This document shows positions 1-5,169 of a DNA stretch of 7,298 bases, piece after piece. Origin of the DNA: Streptosporangiaceae bacterium (GTDB taxonomy: Bacteria > Actinomycetota > Actinomycetes > Streptosporangiales > Streptosporangiaceae); contig JASHTQ010000148.1 in the NCBI GenBank assembly GCA_030040475.1, positions 1 to 7,298 on the forward strand, written 5' to 3'. Both the position numbers and the translations under genes were made by a program. Under the pieces are notes generated by a model, which was not told the DNA's origin, did not search any database, and worked only from the letters and a program-made list of their open reading frames with translations. Numbering within the stretch: the stretch's first letter is position 1; every line of letters starts with the position of its first letter.

Positions 1-734
1 TAGGGGAAGTCGATGCCGCGAGGATCAGCGAAGCGGATGACGACGAAGCTCTCGTCCGCGGTCGGGATGAACCGGGCGATGAACGGGTTGGAGGTATCGA
101 CGGTGGGCACCCGCTGGAAGTTGACATGGGTGCGGGAGAACTGCGGGCAGATGTAATTCACGTAGTCCGGCATCCGCCGCAAGATGGTGTCGGTGATTTC
201 CTCGGTGGTATAGCCGCGCTGGCTCTTGTCGCGGTGGGCCTTCTGGATCCATTCCAGGTTGATGATCGGCACCACTCCGATCAGCAGGTCGGCGTGCTGG
301 GCCACGTTCACCTTGTCGGTGACCACGGCTCCGTGCAGCCCTTCGTAGTACAGCATGTCGGTGCCCTCGCGGATGTCTTCCCACTCGGTGAACGTCCCCG
401 GCGGCTGCCCGTGCCGCGCGGCTTCGTCCTCGTCGTGCAGGTACCGGCGGAACCGGCCGCCGCCGGTCTCGCCGTAGCTGCGGAACAGGTCCTCCAGTTC
501 TTCCAGAAGGTTGGCCTCCGGCCCGAAGTGGCAGAAATGATGATTGCCCTCAGCGGCGGCGTCGGCAATCGCAGCCTGCATGCCAGCCCGGTCGTAGCGG
601 TGGAATGAATCCCCCTCGACCAGCGCCGGGGTGATCTGCTGGCGCCGGAAGATCTCCTGCACCGACCTTGTCACGGAGGTCGTGCCGGCGCCGGAGGACC
701 CGGTGACGACTATCACCGGATGCTTACGGGACAT
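1..734 (-). CDS. prk: Phosphoribulokinase, bacterial type I (3' end beyond window)
   Basis: Makes ribulose 1,5-bisphosphate from ribulose 5-phosphate and ATP, the step of the Calvin cycle that supplies RuBisCO; cytoplasmic. The visible 244 residues start MSRKHPVIVVTGSSGAGTTS, with the P-loop at 12-20. Using the family numbering of the Rhodobacter enzyme as I remember it, the known functional positions are all present: D42, H45, R49, H100, E131, K165, R168 and R173, plus R31 and R234 linked to NADH activation. These enzymes are about 290 residues, so roughly 45 residues lie off the left edge. The ATG at 732-734 has AGGAG five bases upstream (740-744). It starts 15 bases after the fbp stop, so the two are almost certainly cotranscribed. 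No frameshift is seen. It is not the chloroplast/cyanobacterial type, nor the E. coli PrkB type. Confidence 0.97.
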   Translation of the reverse strand, partial: MSRKHPVIVVTGSSGAGTTSVTRSVQEIFRRQQITPALVEGDSFHRYDRAGMQAAIADAAAEGNHHFCHFGPEANLLEELEDLFRSYGETGGGRFRRYLHDEDEAARHGQPPGTFTEWEDIREGTDMLYYEGLHGAVVTDKVNVAQHADLLIGVVPIINLEWIQKAHRDKSQRGYTTEEITDTILRRMPDYVNYICPQFSRTHVNFQRVPTVDTSNPFIARFIPTADESFVVIRFADPRGIDFP

Positions 735-749
735 GACGGCTCCTGACTC

Positions 750-1817
750 TCAGGCGCGGAACAGGGACCTGCTGTTGAACAGGGAGAAGTCGTCGGCGCT
801 CGGCTCGACGTGCTCGCGGTGATACCGCTCGATCAGCTCGACTTCAGCACGGGAACCGAAGATCACGGGTACCCGCTCGTGCAGGTCCTGCGGCATCACG
901 TCCATCAGCCGCCCGCGGCCGGTGCTGGCCAGGCCGCCGGCCTGCTCGATGATGAAGGCGATCGGATTGCCCTCGTACATCAGGCGCAGCCGTCCCGCCA
1001 GGCCAGGGTCCTTGCTGTCGGCCGGATACAGGAAGACGCCGCCGCGGCTGAGGATACGGAAAGCCTCGGCAACCAGCGAGGCGATCCAGCGCATGTTGAA
1101 GTCCTTGCCGCGCGGGCCGGTGCGCCCGGCCAGGCATTCGGCGACATAACGCCGCACCGGCGGCTCCCAGAACCGCTCGTTCGAGGAGTTGATCGCGAAT
1201 TCGCTGGTCTCGGTCGCGATGCGCATCTTCGGGTGGGTGAGCACGAAGGCGCCGATGTCGCGGTCGAGCGTGAAGCCGTCAACGCCATCACCGGTGGTGA
1301 GCACGAGCATGGTGGACGGCCCGTACAGGGCGAACCCGGCGCAGACCTGCTCGGTGCCGGGCTGGAGGAAGTCATCGGCCCGCGCCTCAGCGCCCGGACG
1401 CGGGCTGCGCAACACGGAGAAGATGGTGCCCACGGAGATGTTGATGTCGATGTTGCTGGAGCCGTCCAGAGGGTCGAAGACGAGCAGGTACTTGCCGCGC
1501 CGGTACCGGGACGGCACAGGATAGAAGTCGGCCATCTCTTCGGAGGCCATCGCGGCCAGGTGACCGGCCCATTCGGTCTCGCCCACCATGATCTCGTTGC
1601 TGATCACGTCGAGGCGCTTCTGCACTTCGCCGTGTACATTCCGTTCCGCGGCGCTGCCCAGCGCGCCGACGAGGGCACCTTTGTTCGCCTGGTTGGCGAT
1701 CATCTTCACAGCGGTCGAGACGGCATTCAGCAGCCCGGAGAAGTCGCCGGTGGACTCGCGATGGCGATGCTCCATCTCGATCGTGTGCCGGGTGAGCGTC
1801 TGGCGGGCGTCAGGCAC
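750..1817 (-). CDS. fbp: Fructose-1,6-bisphosphatase, class I
   Basis: Hydrolyses fructose 1,6-bisphosphate to fructose 6-phosphate; used in gluconeogenesis and in the regenerative part of the Calvin cycle; cytoplasmic and Mg-dependent. The product has 355 residues, slightly longer than the usual 330-340. It shows the class I signatures: ASEEM near residue 91 (acidic metal ligands), FDPLDGSSNID at 114-124, and a C-terminal MYEGNPIAFIIEQAGG block with the sugar-phosphate site. The start is GTG at 1815-1817; GAGGAGG lies six bases upstream, which fixes it. Downstream is prk (15-base gap), so this is the promoter-proximal gene of a cbb-type pair. A TAAAGT hexamer (minus strand, 1860-1865) could be the -10 box, but no clear -35 is seen. 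Actinobacteria often use class II (GlpX) for gluconeogenesis, so a class I enzyme beside prk suggests a dedicated Calvin-cycle isozyme. That role is inferred from context. Confidence 0.97.
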   Translation of the reverse strand: MPDARQTLTRHTIEMEHRHRESTGDFSGLLNAVSTAVKMIANQANKGALVGALGSAAERNVHGEVQKRLDVISNEIMVGETEWAGHLAAMASEEMADFYPVPSRYRRGKYLLVFDPLDGSSNIDINISVGTIFSVLRSPRPGAEARADDFLQPGTEQVCAGFALYGPSTMLVLTTGDGVDGFTLDRDIGAFVLTHPKMRIATETSEFAINSSNERFWEPPVRRYVAECLAGRTGPRGKDFNMRWIASLVAEAFRILSRGGVFLYPADSKDPGLAGRLRLMYEGNPIAFIIEQAGGLASTGRGRLMDVMPQDLHERVPVIFGSRAEVELIERYHREHVEPSADDFSLFNSRSLFRA

Positions 1818-1862
1818 GGACCAGCCTCCTCGGTTAGATCAACAGCGGCGTGACCAGTGACT

Positions 1863-2087
1863 TTAGGCACTCCTGGCCCAGACCGCCTCACCCGCACGGG
1901 CGATTGCCGGGGGGATTCGCGCGGTTACCCGGCCGCGGCCCATGTCCAGTGGGTGCCGTTTCGGCCGGCATACCACCACTGTGGCGATCCAGGTCCAGGT
2001 CGCGCCGCCGTCCCGGGCCGCCTCGATGCGAGCTAACTCTCTGCCCTCGAGCTCGGCCGCGATCGGGGTCAGCCCTCGTTCGTTCGG
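1863..2087 (-). pseudogene. Remnant of a small helix-turn-helix protein
   Basis: An open minus-strand frame with no good start codon lies between a TAG (2088-2090) and a TAA (1863-1865). Its upstream part reads GLTPIAAELEGRELARIEAA and then RDGGATWTWIATVV. This resembles the actinobacterial motif of an ELxRIxxAREAGATWxxIA helix followed by a helix-turn-helix recognition helix. The recognition helix is missing: the sequence turns into unrelated RPKRHPLDMGRGR and runs to the stop. I read it as the middle of a DNA-binding protein that lost both ends. The match is by motif only and short, so chance similarity in GC-rich DNA is possible. Confidence 0.35.
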
Positions 2088-2090
2088 CTA

Positions 2091-2298
2091 TCGGGGCTCG
2101 TTAACAGGGGCTGTGCTGCTCACCGTGCCGGGTGCAGTCGCGGGCCAGCCTGCAGCAGCGGCTGAGGCAGGCCGAGGCCCAGGCCGACGAGCTTGCGTAG
2201 TCGGCTGGCCCAGATGGATGAATCTGCTGAGCAACAACGCGGCGGCGACCCGACTCCGACGCCTACGTGCCTGCTTGCAGCAGGGCTGTCAGCCGCGT
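2091..2298 (+). other. Gene-poor stretch with possible coiled-coil remnant
   Basis: No intact gene is seen. From 2132 the plus strand reads VQSRASLQQRLRQAEAQADE and hits a TAG at 2198-2200. A +1 shift at about 2193 lets it continue as RSRLAQMDESAEQQRGGDP. Together these look like a charged coiled coil (heptad-like LQQRLRQAEAQADEL-RSRLAQ) broken by a frameshift. The family cannot be named, and GC-rich DNA gives such strings by chance. Confidence 0.2.
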
Positions 2299-2480
2299 TC
2301 ATTCTGCTCGTCCTTTCAGGGCGAGGGATACGCCGACGTGCCGCAGATCGTAGGACCGCCGGGCGAGCGGGGAGGCTTGCTGGGCGGGGATGAGCCCGCC
2401 GCGTGCGGTGCGGAAGATCCGCCCGTCGGATGCGGTGCCGTCGTCAGTCCAGTCCTCGTCGGCCCGGGCGGCGGAGGCGG
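2299..2480 (-). pseudogene. Tyrosine recombinase (phage-type integrase), C-terminal remnant
   Basis: Reads RADEDWTDDGTASDGRIFRT, then ARGGLI, PAQQASPLARRSYDLRHVGVSL and ALKGRAE-stop. The GRIFRTARGG block and the ASPLARRxYDLRHxxVSLxLN block are characteristic of actinobacterial site-specific integrases; DLRH holds the catalytic H-x-x-R region. In intact relatives about 20 residues separate GGLI from LTPAQQASPLA, so an internal in-frame deletion is likely. The protein stops soon after VSL, before the AGHS block and the catalytic tyrosine, and the N-terminal half is absent. It therefore cannot be active. Its upstream end touches the start of the PucR remnant on the other strand at about 2480, which marks a rearrangement junction. 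It is a different subfamily from the recombinase remnant at 3733-4049. Confidence 0.65.
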
Positions 2481-3152
2481 CCATGGCGATGCGGCCTGGC
2501 CGAGGCCCGGCTGACCCCGTTGATCGAAGACGCTTACGCCGCAGTCCTCGACCGGATCCCGCTCTACCGCCGCGATAAGCTCGTCCCTCCCGAGGACCTG
2601 CACCGCTCCATCGCGCATAGCTTGCGATCCATCGTCACTGCCATCCGCCACCCGCAGGCTACCCTCGACCTAGCCGCCCCGCAGGAGACCGGCCGCCGCC
2701 GCGCCCACCAGGGGGTACCTCTGCCCGGGGTGCTGCAGTGCTACCGGATCAGCTTCGCCGCGCTGTGGGACGCACTGGTCGAGGAGTCCCGCCGCGCCGC
2801 CCGGCCGGCCACGGCGGACGCCCTGCTTGCCGCAGCCAGCATGATCTGGCAGCTGACCGACGAGCACGCCCTCGCCCTGACCGAGGCGTACCGGGCCGCG
2901 ACCGCCGAACTGCTGCTCGCCCAGCAGCGGCGCCGCTTCGTTCTGGTGGAGGCGCTGCTCACCGGACATCCTGGTCCGGAGACCGCGCCATGGGAGGCAG
3001 CCGCGCGGCAACTGGGCGTCGTCTCCTGCACGCCGATCGGCGCGACGCCGTGCCGGCCGTACTGCGCGAAGTCGCCAGCGCCCGCACGGGCGTCAGCCCG
3101 CGCCACCCTGCTGGACAGCCTCGACGCCTATCTCGACCACGCCGGCTCAGCA
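2481..3152 (+). pseudogene. PucR-family transcriptional regulator, decayed
   Basis: The plus strand encodes an RsbRD-like N-terminal domain: EARLTPLIEDAYAAVLDRIP, then LHRSIAHSLRSIVTAIR, GVPLPGVLQCYRISFAALWD and AELLLAQQRRRFVLVEALL, ending at RQLGV (about 3020). This is the layout of actinobacterial PucR-type HTH regulators. About 40 residues are then missing and the frame changes: LLHADRRDAVPAVLREVASA and RTGVSPR (3023-3103) is the GGDEF-like middle region. A second deletion of roughly 60 residues and a return to the first frame give ATLLDSLDAYLDHAGSA (3102-3152), the start of the C-terminal PucR HTH. The HTH is cut before its recognition helix. GTG at 2403 opens the frame, but its Arg-rich first 27 codons do not fit the family, so the true N-terminus is also doubtful. 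It is not functional. Confidence 0.75.
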
Positions 3153-3290
3153 TGGTTGTTGAAGCTGAGCTGTCGCCAGCCGATGTTGATCCACGGGGTC
3201 GACGTCCCGCCGGTCGTGCCCGGTCCAATGGACGCCTCAGATCTGGCGGTGCCGCTGCTGGCGGTAGCGGCAGATGAGGGAAGTGGTGCC
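3153..3290. other. Unassigned joint between PucR and IS3 remnants
   Basis: These 138 bases separate the truncated PucR HTH from the truncated IS3 orfA. Translations of all frames show nothing I recognise. It may be the end of another element or simple junk DNA. It forces the PucR and IS3 frames to end in unrelated residues. Confidence 0.4.
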
Positions 3291-3516
3291 TCCCCGGCAT
3301 CGACCTCGGCCTGGCGCAGCCATTTGCGCACCGTCTCCGCACTCATCCCCAGGTGGCCCGCCACCGCACTGATCGCCGCCCACTCGGTTGGATAGTCCCC
3401 GGCGTGCTCGCGGGCCAGCCGGACCGCCTAGGCCTTGGTGCTCGCGTCGTACCTGTTCGGCATCGTGCCATCTTCCTTCTGCAGCAGGAGGTGTGCACGA
3501 AACCGGGGTCAGTTCA
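3291..3516 (-). mobile_element. IS3-family element, left-end remnant with broken orfA
   Basis: From ATG at 3461-3463 the minus strand reads MPNRYDASTKA, a TAG at 3428-3430, then AVRLAREHAGDYPTEWAAIS and AVAGHLGMSAETVRKWLRQA, followed by EVDAGEAP. This is OrfA of an IS3-family transposase: an N-terminal HTH that binds the element's ends. The TAG replaces what is normally a Lys codon (AAG to TAG is one change). After EVDAGEAP the sequence turns unrelated, so the leucine zipper, the frameshift site and the whole DDE-carrying orfB are missing. A purine-rich AGAAGGAAG lies upstream of the ATG. The outer end, read on the minus strand from 3516, is TGAACTGACCCCGGTTTCGT, which fits an IS3-type terminal inverted repeat starting TGAAC. 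The partner repeat was not found in this window. Confidence 0.8.
3494..3516 (-). repeat. Probable IS3 terminal inverted repeat (single end)
   Basis: The minus strand from 3516 reads TGAACTGACCCCGGTTTCGT, about 30 bases before orfA. Position and sequence style fit the left end of an IS3-family element. No second copy was seen, so the other end is lost or lies elsewhere. Confidence 0.55.
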
Positions 3517-3588
3517 TGATAATGGAGAGCGGTGAGACGTTCTGCCTGGGCTCTGGGATATGCGGTAGCTCGCACGTTTGGAGGGGTG

Positions 3589-3732
3589 ATGATCCGGGTC
3601 CTTCTCGCGGAGGACATGCGGATTCTGCGGGACACGCTGGTCTCCGTGCTGAACCTGGAGGATGACATCAAGGTGGTCGCCCAGGTGGCGGCCGGGACCG
3701 ACATCGTGCCCGCCGCGCTGGCGGAGCGTCCC
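3589..3732 (+). pseudogene. NarL-type response regulator, receiver N-terminus only
   Basis: ATG at 3589 follows GGAGG at 3580-3584, a good ribosome binding site. The product starts MIRVLLAEDMRILRDTLVSV and LNLEDDIKVVAQVAAGTDIV, ending PAALAERP. This is the first 48 residues of a receiver domain of a NarL/LuxR-type two-component regulator, with the acidic pair E8-D9 at the phosphorylation pocket. Homology stops at about 3732, just before the strand that carries the phosphoacceptor aspartate (expected DVAVLDIDLP). The LuxR-type HTH is absent. The frame continues into antisense of a recombinase remnant, giving a meaningless tail. No sensor kinase gene is present. The start region is well preserved, so a chimeric peptide could still be translated, but it could not signal. 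Confidence 0.7.
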
Positions 3733-4049
3733 GGGCGTCTGACGGTCGCAGCCGACCAGCAACCGCTCGACTTCTGCCGCGGGCAGGCCCTGGGCAGCAC
3801 GGCCAGCCGCCACGACGCCACCTCCGGCACCCCCTCGGCCAGCGGGACGAGCGTCCGGCCGGTCACGTGCGCGAACCGCAGGAACGCCCGCAGCGACGTC
3901 ACCATTGCCTTCGCCGACCATGAATTACGATCCCGCGAGTGATCCACCATGAACGCGGTTACCTGCCGCGCGTCCAGCCCGCGCACCGCCTCCGGCCCGC
4001 CGATCGCGGCCAGGAACGCCTTCACCTGGTTGCCGTAACAGACCGCAAG
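3733..4049 (-). pseudogene. Tyrosine recombinase (XerC/D-like), N-terminal remnant
   Basis: The minus strand encodes a SAM-like core-binding domain: VKAFLAAIGGPEAVRGLDAR, QVTAFMVDHSRDRNSWSAKA, MVTSLRAFLRFAHVTGRTLV and PLAEGVPEVASWRLAVLPRA. A one-base loss near 3784-3790 shifts the frame, and the next frame continues LPAAEVERLLVGCDRQTP, the usual linker into the catalytic domain. All catalytic residues (R, H-x-x-R, Y) lie beyond the break at about 3733 and are missing. The upstream end also lacks the first 30 or so residues; sequence before GNQVKAF is unlike the family. Such proteins are typical of actinobacterial transposons encoding tyrosine recombinases. The neighbouring nested palindrome at 4059 could be part of the same element. 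Confidence 0.7.
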
Positions 4050-4058
4050 CCATCCCCG

Positions 4059-4145
4059 CCGGATTATGCCGATCCCTGGTCAGCGGGCAACCCGCTGACC
4101 AGGACCCCCGCCAGCCCGGTCGGCATAATCCGGGCCTCGGCATAA
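4059..4145. repeat. Nested palindrome with repeated TCGGCATAA
   Basis: The outer arms CCGGATTATGCCGA (4059-4072) and TCGGCATAATCCGG (4120-4133) are perfect 14-base inverted repeats. Inside them, CCTGGTCAGCGGG (4075-4087) and CCCGCTGACCAGG (4091-4103) form a perfect 13-bp stem with a CAA loop. A third partial copy, TCGGCATAA, lies at 4137-4145, a direct repeat of 4120-4128 at 17-base spacing. Arms of about 9-14 bases in inverted order look like tyrosine-recombinase binding sites, and a recombinase remnant begins about 10 bases to the left. The inner stem could alternatively be a transcription terminator; no T-run follows. Function is inferred; the symmetry is certain. Confidence 0.85.
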
Positions 4146-4147
4146 GC

Positions 4148-4378
4148 GGCCGATTTCGCCGTGCTGGTCAACGGCACCGGCCGGACGCCCAGGCGCTGCG
4201 CGAAGATGTCGCGGGCGTGCTGGCCGCGCTGGGACTGCGGCTCTTTGAGGCCAAGACCTACGTGGTGCACATGAGCGAGGGGTTCAGTTTCCTGGGGTTC
4301 CGCATCCGGTAGCGCCGCAAGCGGGGAACAGCCAAGTGGTACGTCTGCGCCTTCATCGGCGGCCGCCCGGCAGGTGCG
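4148..4378 (+). pseudogene. ltrA: Group II intron reverse transcriptase/maturase fragment
   Basis: From 4149 the plus strand reads AADFAVLVNGTG, the part after YA in the RT catalytic YADDF motif; the tyrosine and first Asp are changed or cut off. A frameshift at about 4182 moves the frame, which then reads DAQALREDVAGVLAALGLRL, FEAKTYVVHMSEGFSFLGFR and IR, then TAG at 4310-4312 where the family has Trp (TGG to TAG is one change), then RRKRGTAKWYVCAFIGGRP. The HMSEGFxFLGF and KRGTxKWYVYTFI blocks are diagnostic of group II intron RTs. The RT fingers, most of the palm, the maturase X domain and any intron RNA domain V are missing here. It is inactive. It abuts the nested palindrome, and its 3' end merges into an unrelated ORF at about 4375. 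Confidence 0.87.
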
Positions 4379-4652
4379 CCTCGATGTTCTCGTCACTGAC
4401 CAGCGCGGACACGCGTTCTGGCATGTGACCGGGTTCAAGGACTACAGCGTCGTCATGCGAATGCCCCTCGACCCAGGTGGCGCAGCGACGCGGCGCGTTC
4501 GTGAGCTGGTGAGCGACTGGATCGCCAGAAGACCTTGTCCCTCAGCTGCGCACGACGAGCAAAAGGCCGGCCCCGGTCGGGGCGAGCGCCTCAGTCACTT
4601 GCGGGTCCGCGCTGACGAGCGCCCGGAACTCGGCGACCTGACCGGCGTGTGA
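4374..4652 (+). CDS. Hypothetical protein, possibly a fragment
   Basis: Starts at GTG 4374 and encodes 92 residues. The first 55 look protein-like: VRLDVLVTDQRGHAFWHVTG, then FKDYSVVMRMPLDPGG and an Arg-rich helix RRVRELVSDWIARR. I do not recognise the family. No ribosome binding site is evident and the start lies at the ragged end of the RT fragment, so the true N-terminus may be lost. The last 111 bases overlap the 3' end of the methyltransferase gene on the other strand. The composition there (HDEQKAGPGRGERLSHL) looks like antisense rather than selected protein, so a natural C-terminus near RRP (about 4535) followed by frame loss is likely. No membrane or signal segment is seen. Confidence 0.3.
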   Translation: MRLDVLVTDQRGHAFWHVTGFKDYSVVMRMPLDPGGAATRRVRELVSDWIARRPCPSAAHDEQKAGPGRGERLSHLRVRADERPELGDLTGV

Positions 4653-5126
4653 GATCACGTTGTCCACGGCCAGCAAGCCACCGCGCTTGAGCGTGCGGAC
4701 AAGGTCGGGCCAGTAGCCCGGATAGGCCGGACGCTCGGCATCGAGGAAGATCAGATCCCACTCCTCATCTGGCGAACCCTTGAGCACGTCCGCTGCGTCC
4801 TGCACGCGCAGGTCGACTCCGGACCGCAGTCCCGCGCGGTCAAGGTTGCGCTCAGCCTGGGAGCTGCGGCCGGCCTCGATCTCGACGCTGATCAGGTGGC
4901 CGCCGTTGGCGCGCAGGGCGTCGGCCAGCCACAAGGTGGAATAGCCGTTGGAAGTACCCAGCTCCAGCACCTTGCGTGCCCCGGTAGCGCGCACCAGCAG
5001 GGCAAGCAGGGCGGCGGTATCAGGCTCAAGGTTGCGGAGCCGGTCGAGGCGGTCCGGCTTCCCGGCGTCGTAGCTGACGCCGTAACGGTGCAGTTCGTCG
5101 AGCAGAGCGGCCAGTTGCCCGTCCAC
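4542..5126 (-). CDS. Class I SAM-dependent O-methyltransferase
   Basis: Transfers a methyl group from S-adenosylmethionine, probably to a hydroxyl of a small phenolic or polyketide-like substrate; cytoplasmic. The 194 residues have the order of the caffeoyl-CoA/catechol O-methyltransferase family: KVLELGTSNGYSTLWLADAL at 52-71 (SAM-binding motif I), SVEIE at 80-84 (ribose-binding acid), DLIFLDAE at 124-131, and GGLLAVDNVISHAG at 149-162. D129, D155 and N156 match the divalent-metal ligands of metal-dependent members. Length is slightly below the usual 210-220, but no motif is lost. The start is GTG at 5124-5126, with GGGAGG eight bases upstream. It is divergent from the CGNR regulator gene with a 43-base gap holding a palindrome, so that regulator probably controls it. 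The substrate cannot be told. Confidence 0.9.
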   Translation of the reverse strand: MDGQLAALLDELHRYGVSYDAGKPDRLDRLRNLEPDTAALLALLVRATGARKVLELGTSNGYSTLWLADALRANGGHLISVEIEAGRSSQAERNLDRAGLRSGVDLRVQDAADVLKGSPDEEWDLIFLDAERPAYPGYWPDLVRTLKRGGLLAVDNVISHAGQVAEFRALVSADPQVTEALAPTGAGLLLVVRS

Positions 5127-5148
5127 TTAAAAGGCCTCCCTCAGATCC

Positions 5149-5169
5149 GTCACTATCTAAGATGGTGAC
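5149..5169. promoter_or_regulatory. Near-perfect 21-base palindrome between divergent genes
   Basis: GTCAC-T-ATCT (5149-5158) and AGAT-G-GTGAC (5160-5169) are symmetric around a central A, with one mismatched pair. The site touches the GTG start at 5170. TAAGAT (5158-5163) inside it fits a TAnnnT -10 box and would place transcription start at or near 5170, giving a leaderless message. Methyltransferase transcription would also have to cross or start in it. It is probably the operator for the CGNR protein, repressing both genes; this is inferred. Confidence 0.6.

Noticed and set aside
810..1853. Long plus-strand open frame (347 codons) over fbp
   Set aside because: It is the antisense of a clear FBPase gene; the translation is low in family signal and rich in Gly, Ala and His as expected of a GC-rich shadow frame.
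1942..2514. A 190-codon plus-strand frame upstream of the PucR remnant
   Set aside because: The translation is low-complexity and Gly/Pro/Ala rich, runs antisense to the HTH and integrase remnants, and shows no domain.
3237..4025. A 262-codon minus-strand frame as one gene
   Set aside because: Only its first third matches a recombinase; the rest passes antisense through the response regulator fragment and out-of-frame through the IS3 orfA. It is a chance fusion of remnants.
2299..4049. The two recombinase remnants as halves of one gene split by insertions
   Set aside because: They are on the same strand in the right order, but the N-terminal piece is XerC/D-like and the C-terminal piece belongs to a phage-integrase subfamily with a different ASPLARRxYDLRH block. 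They are better read as two elements.
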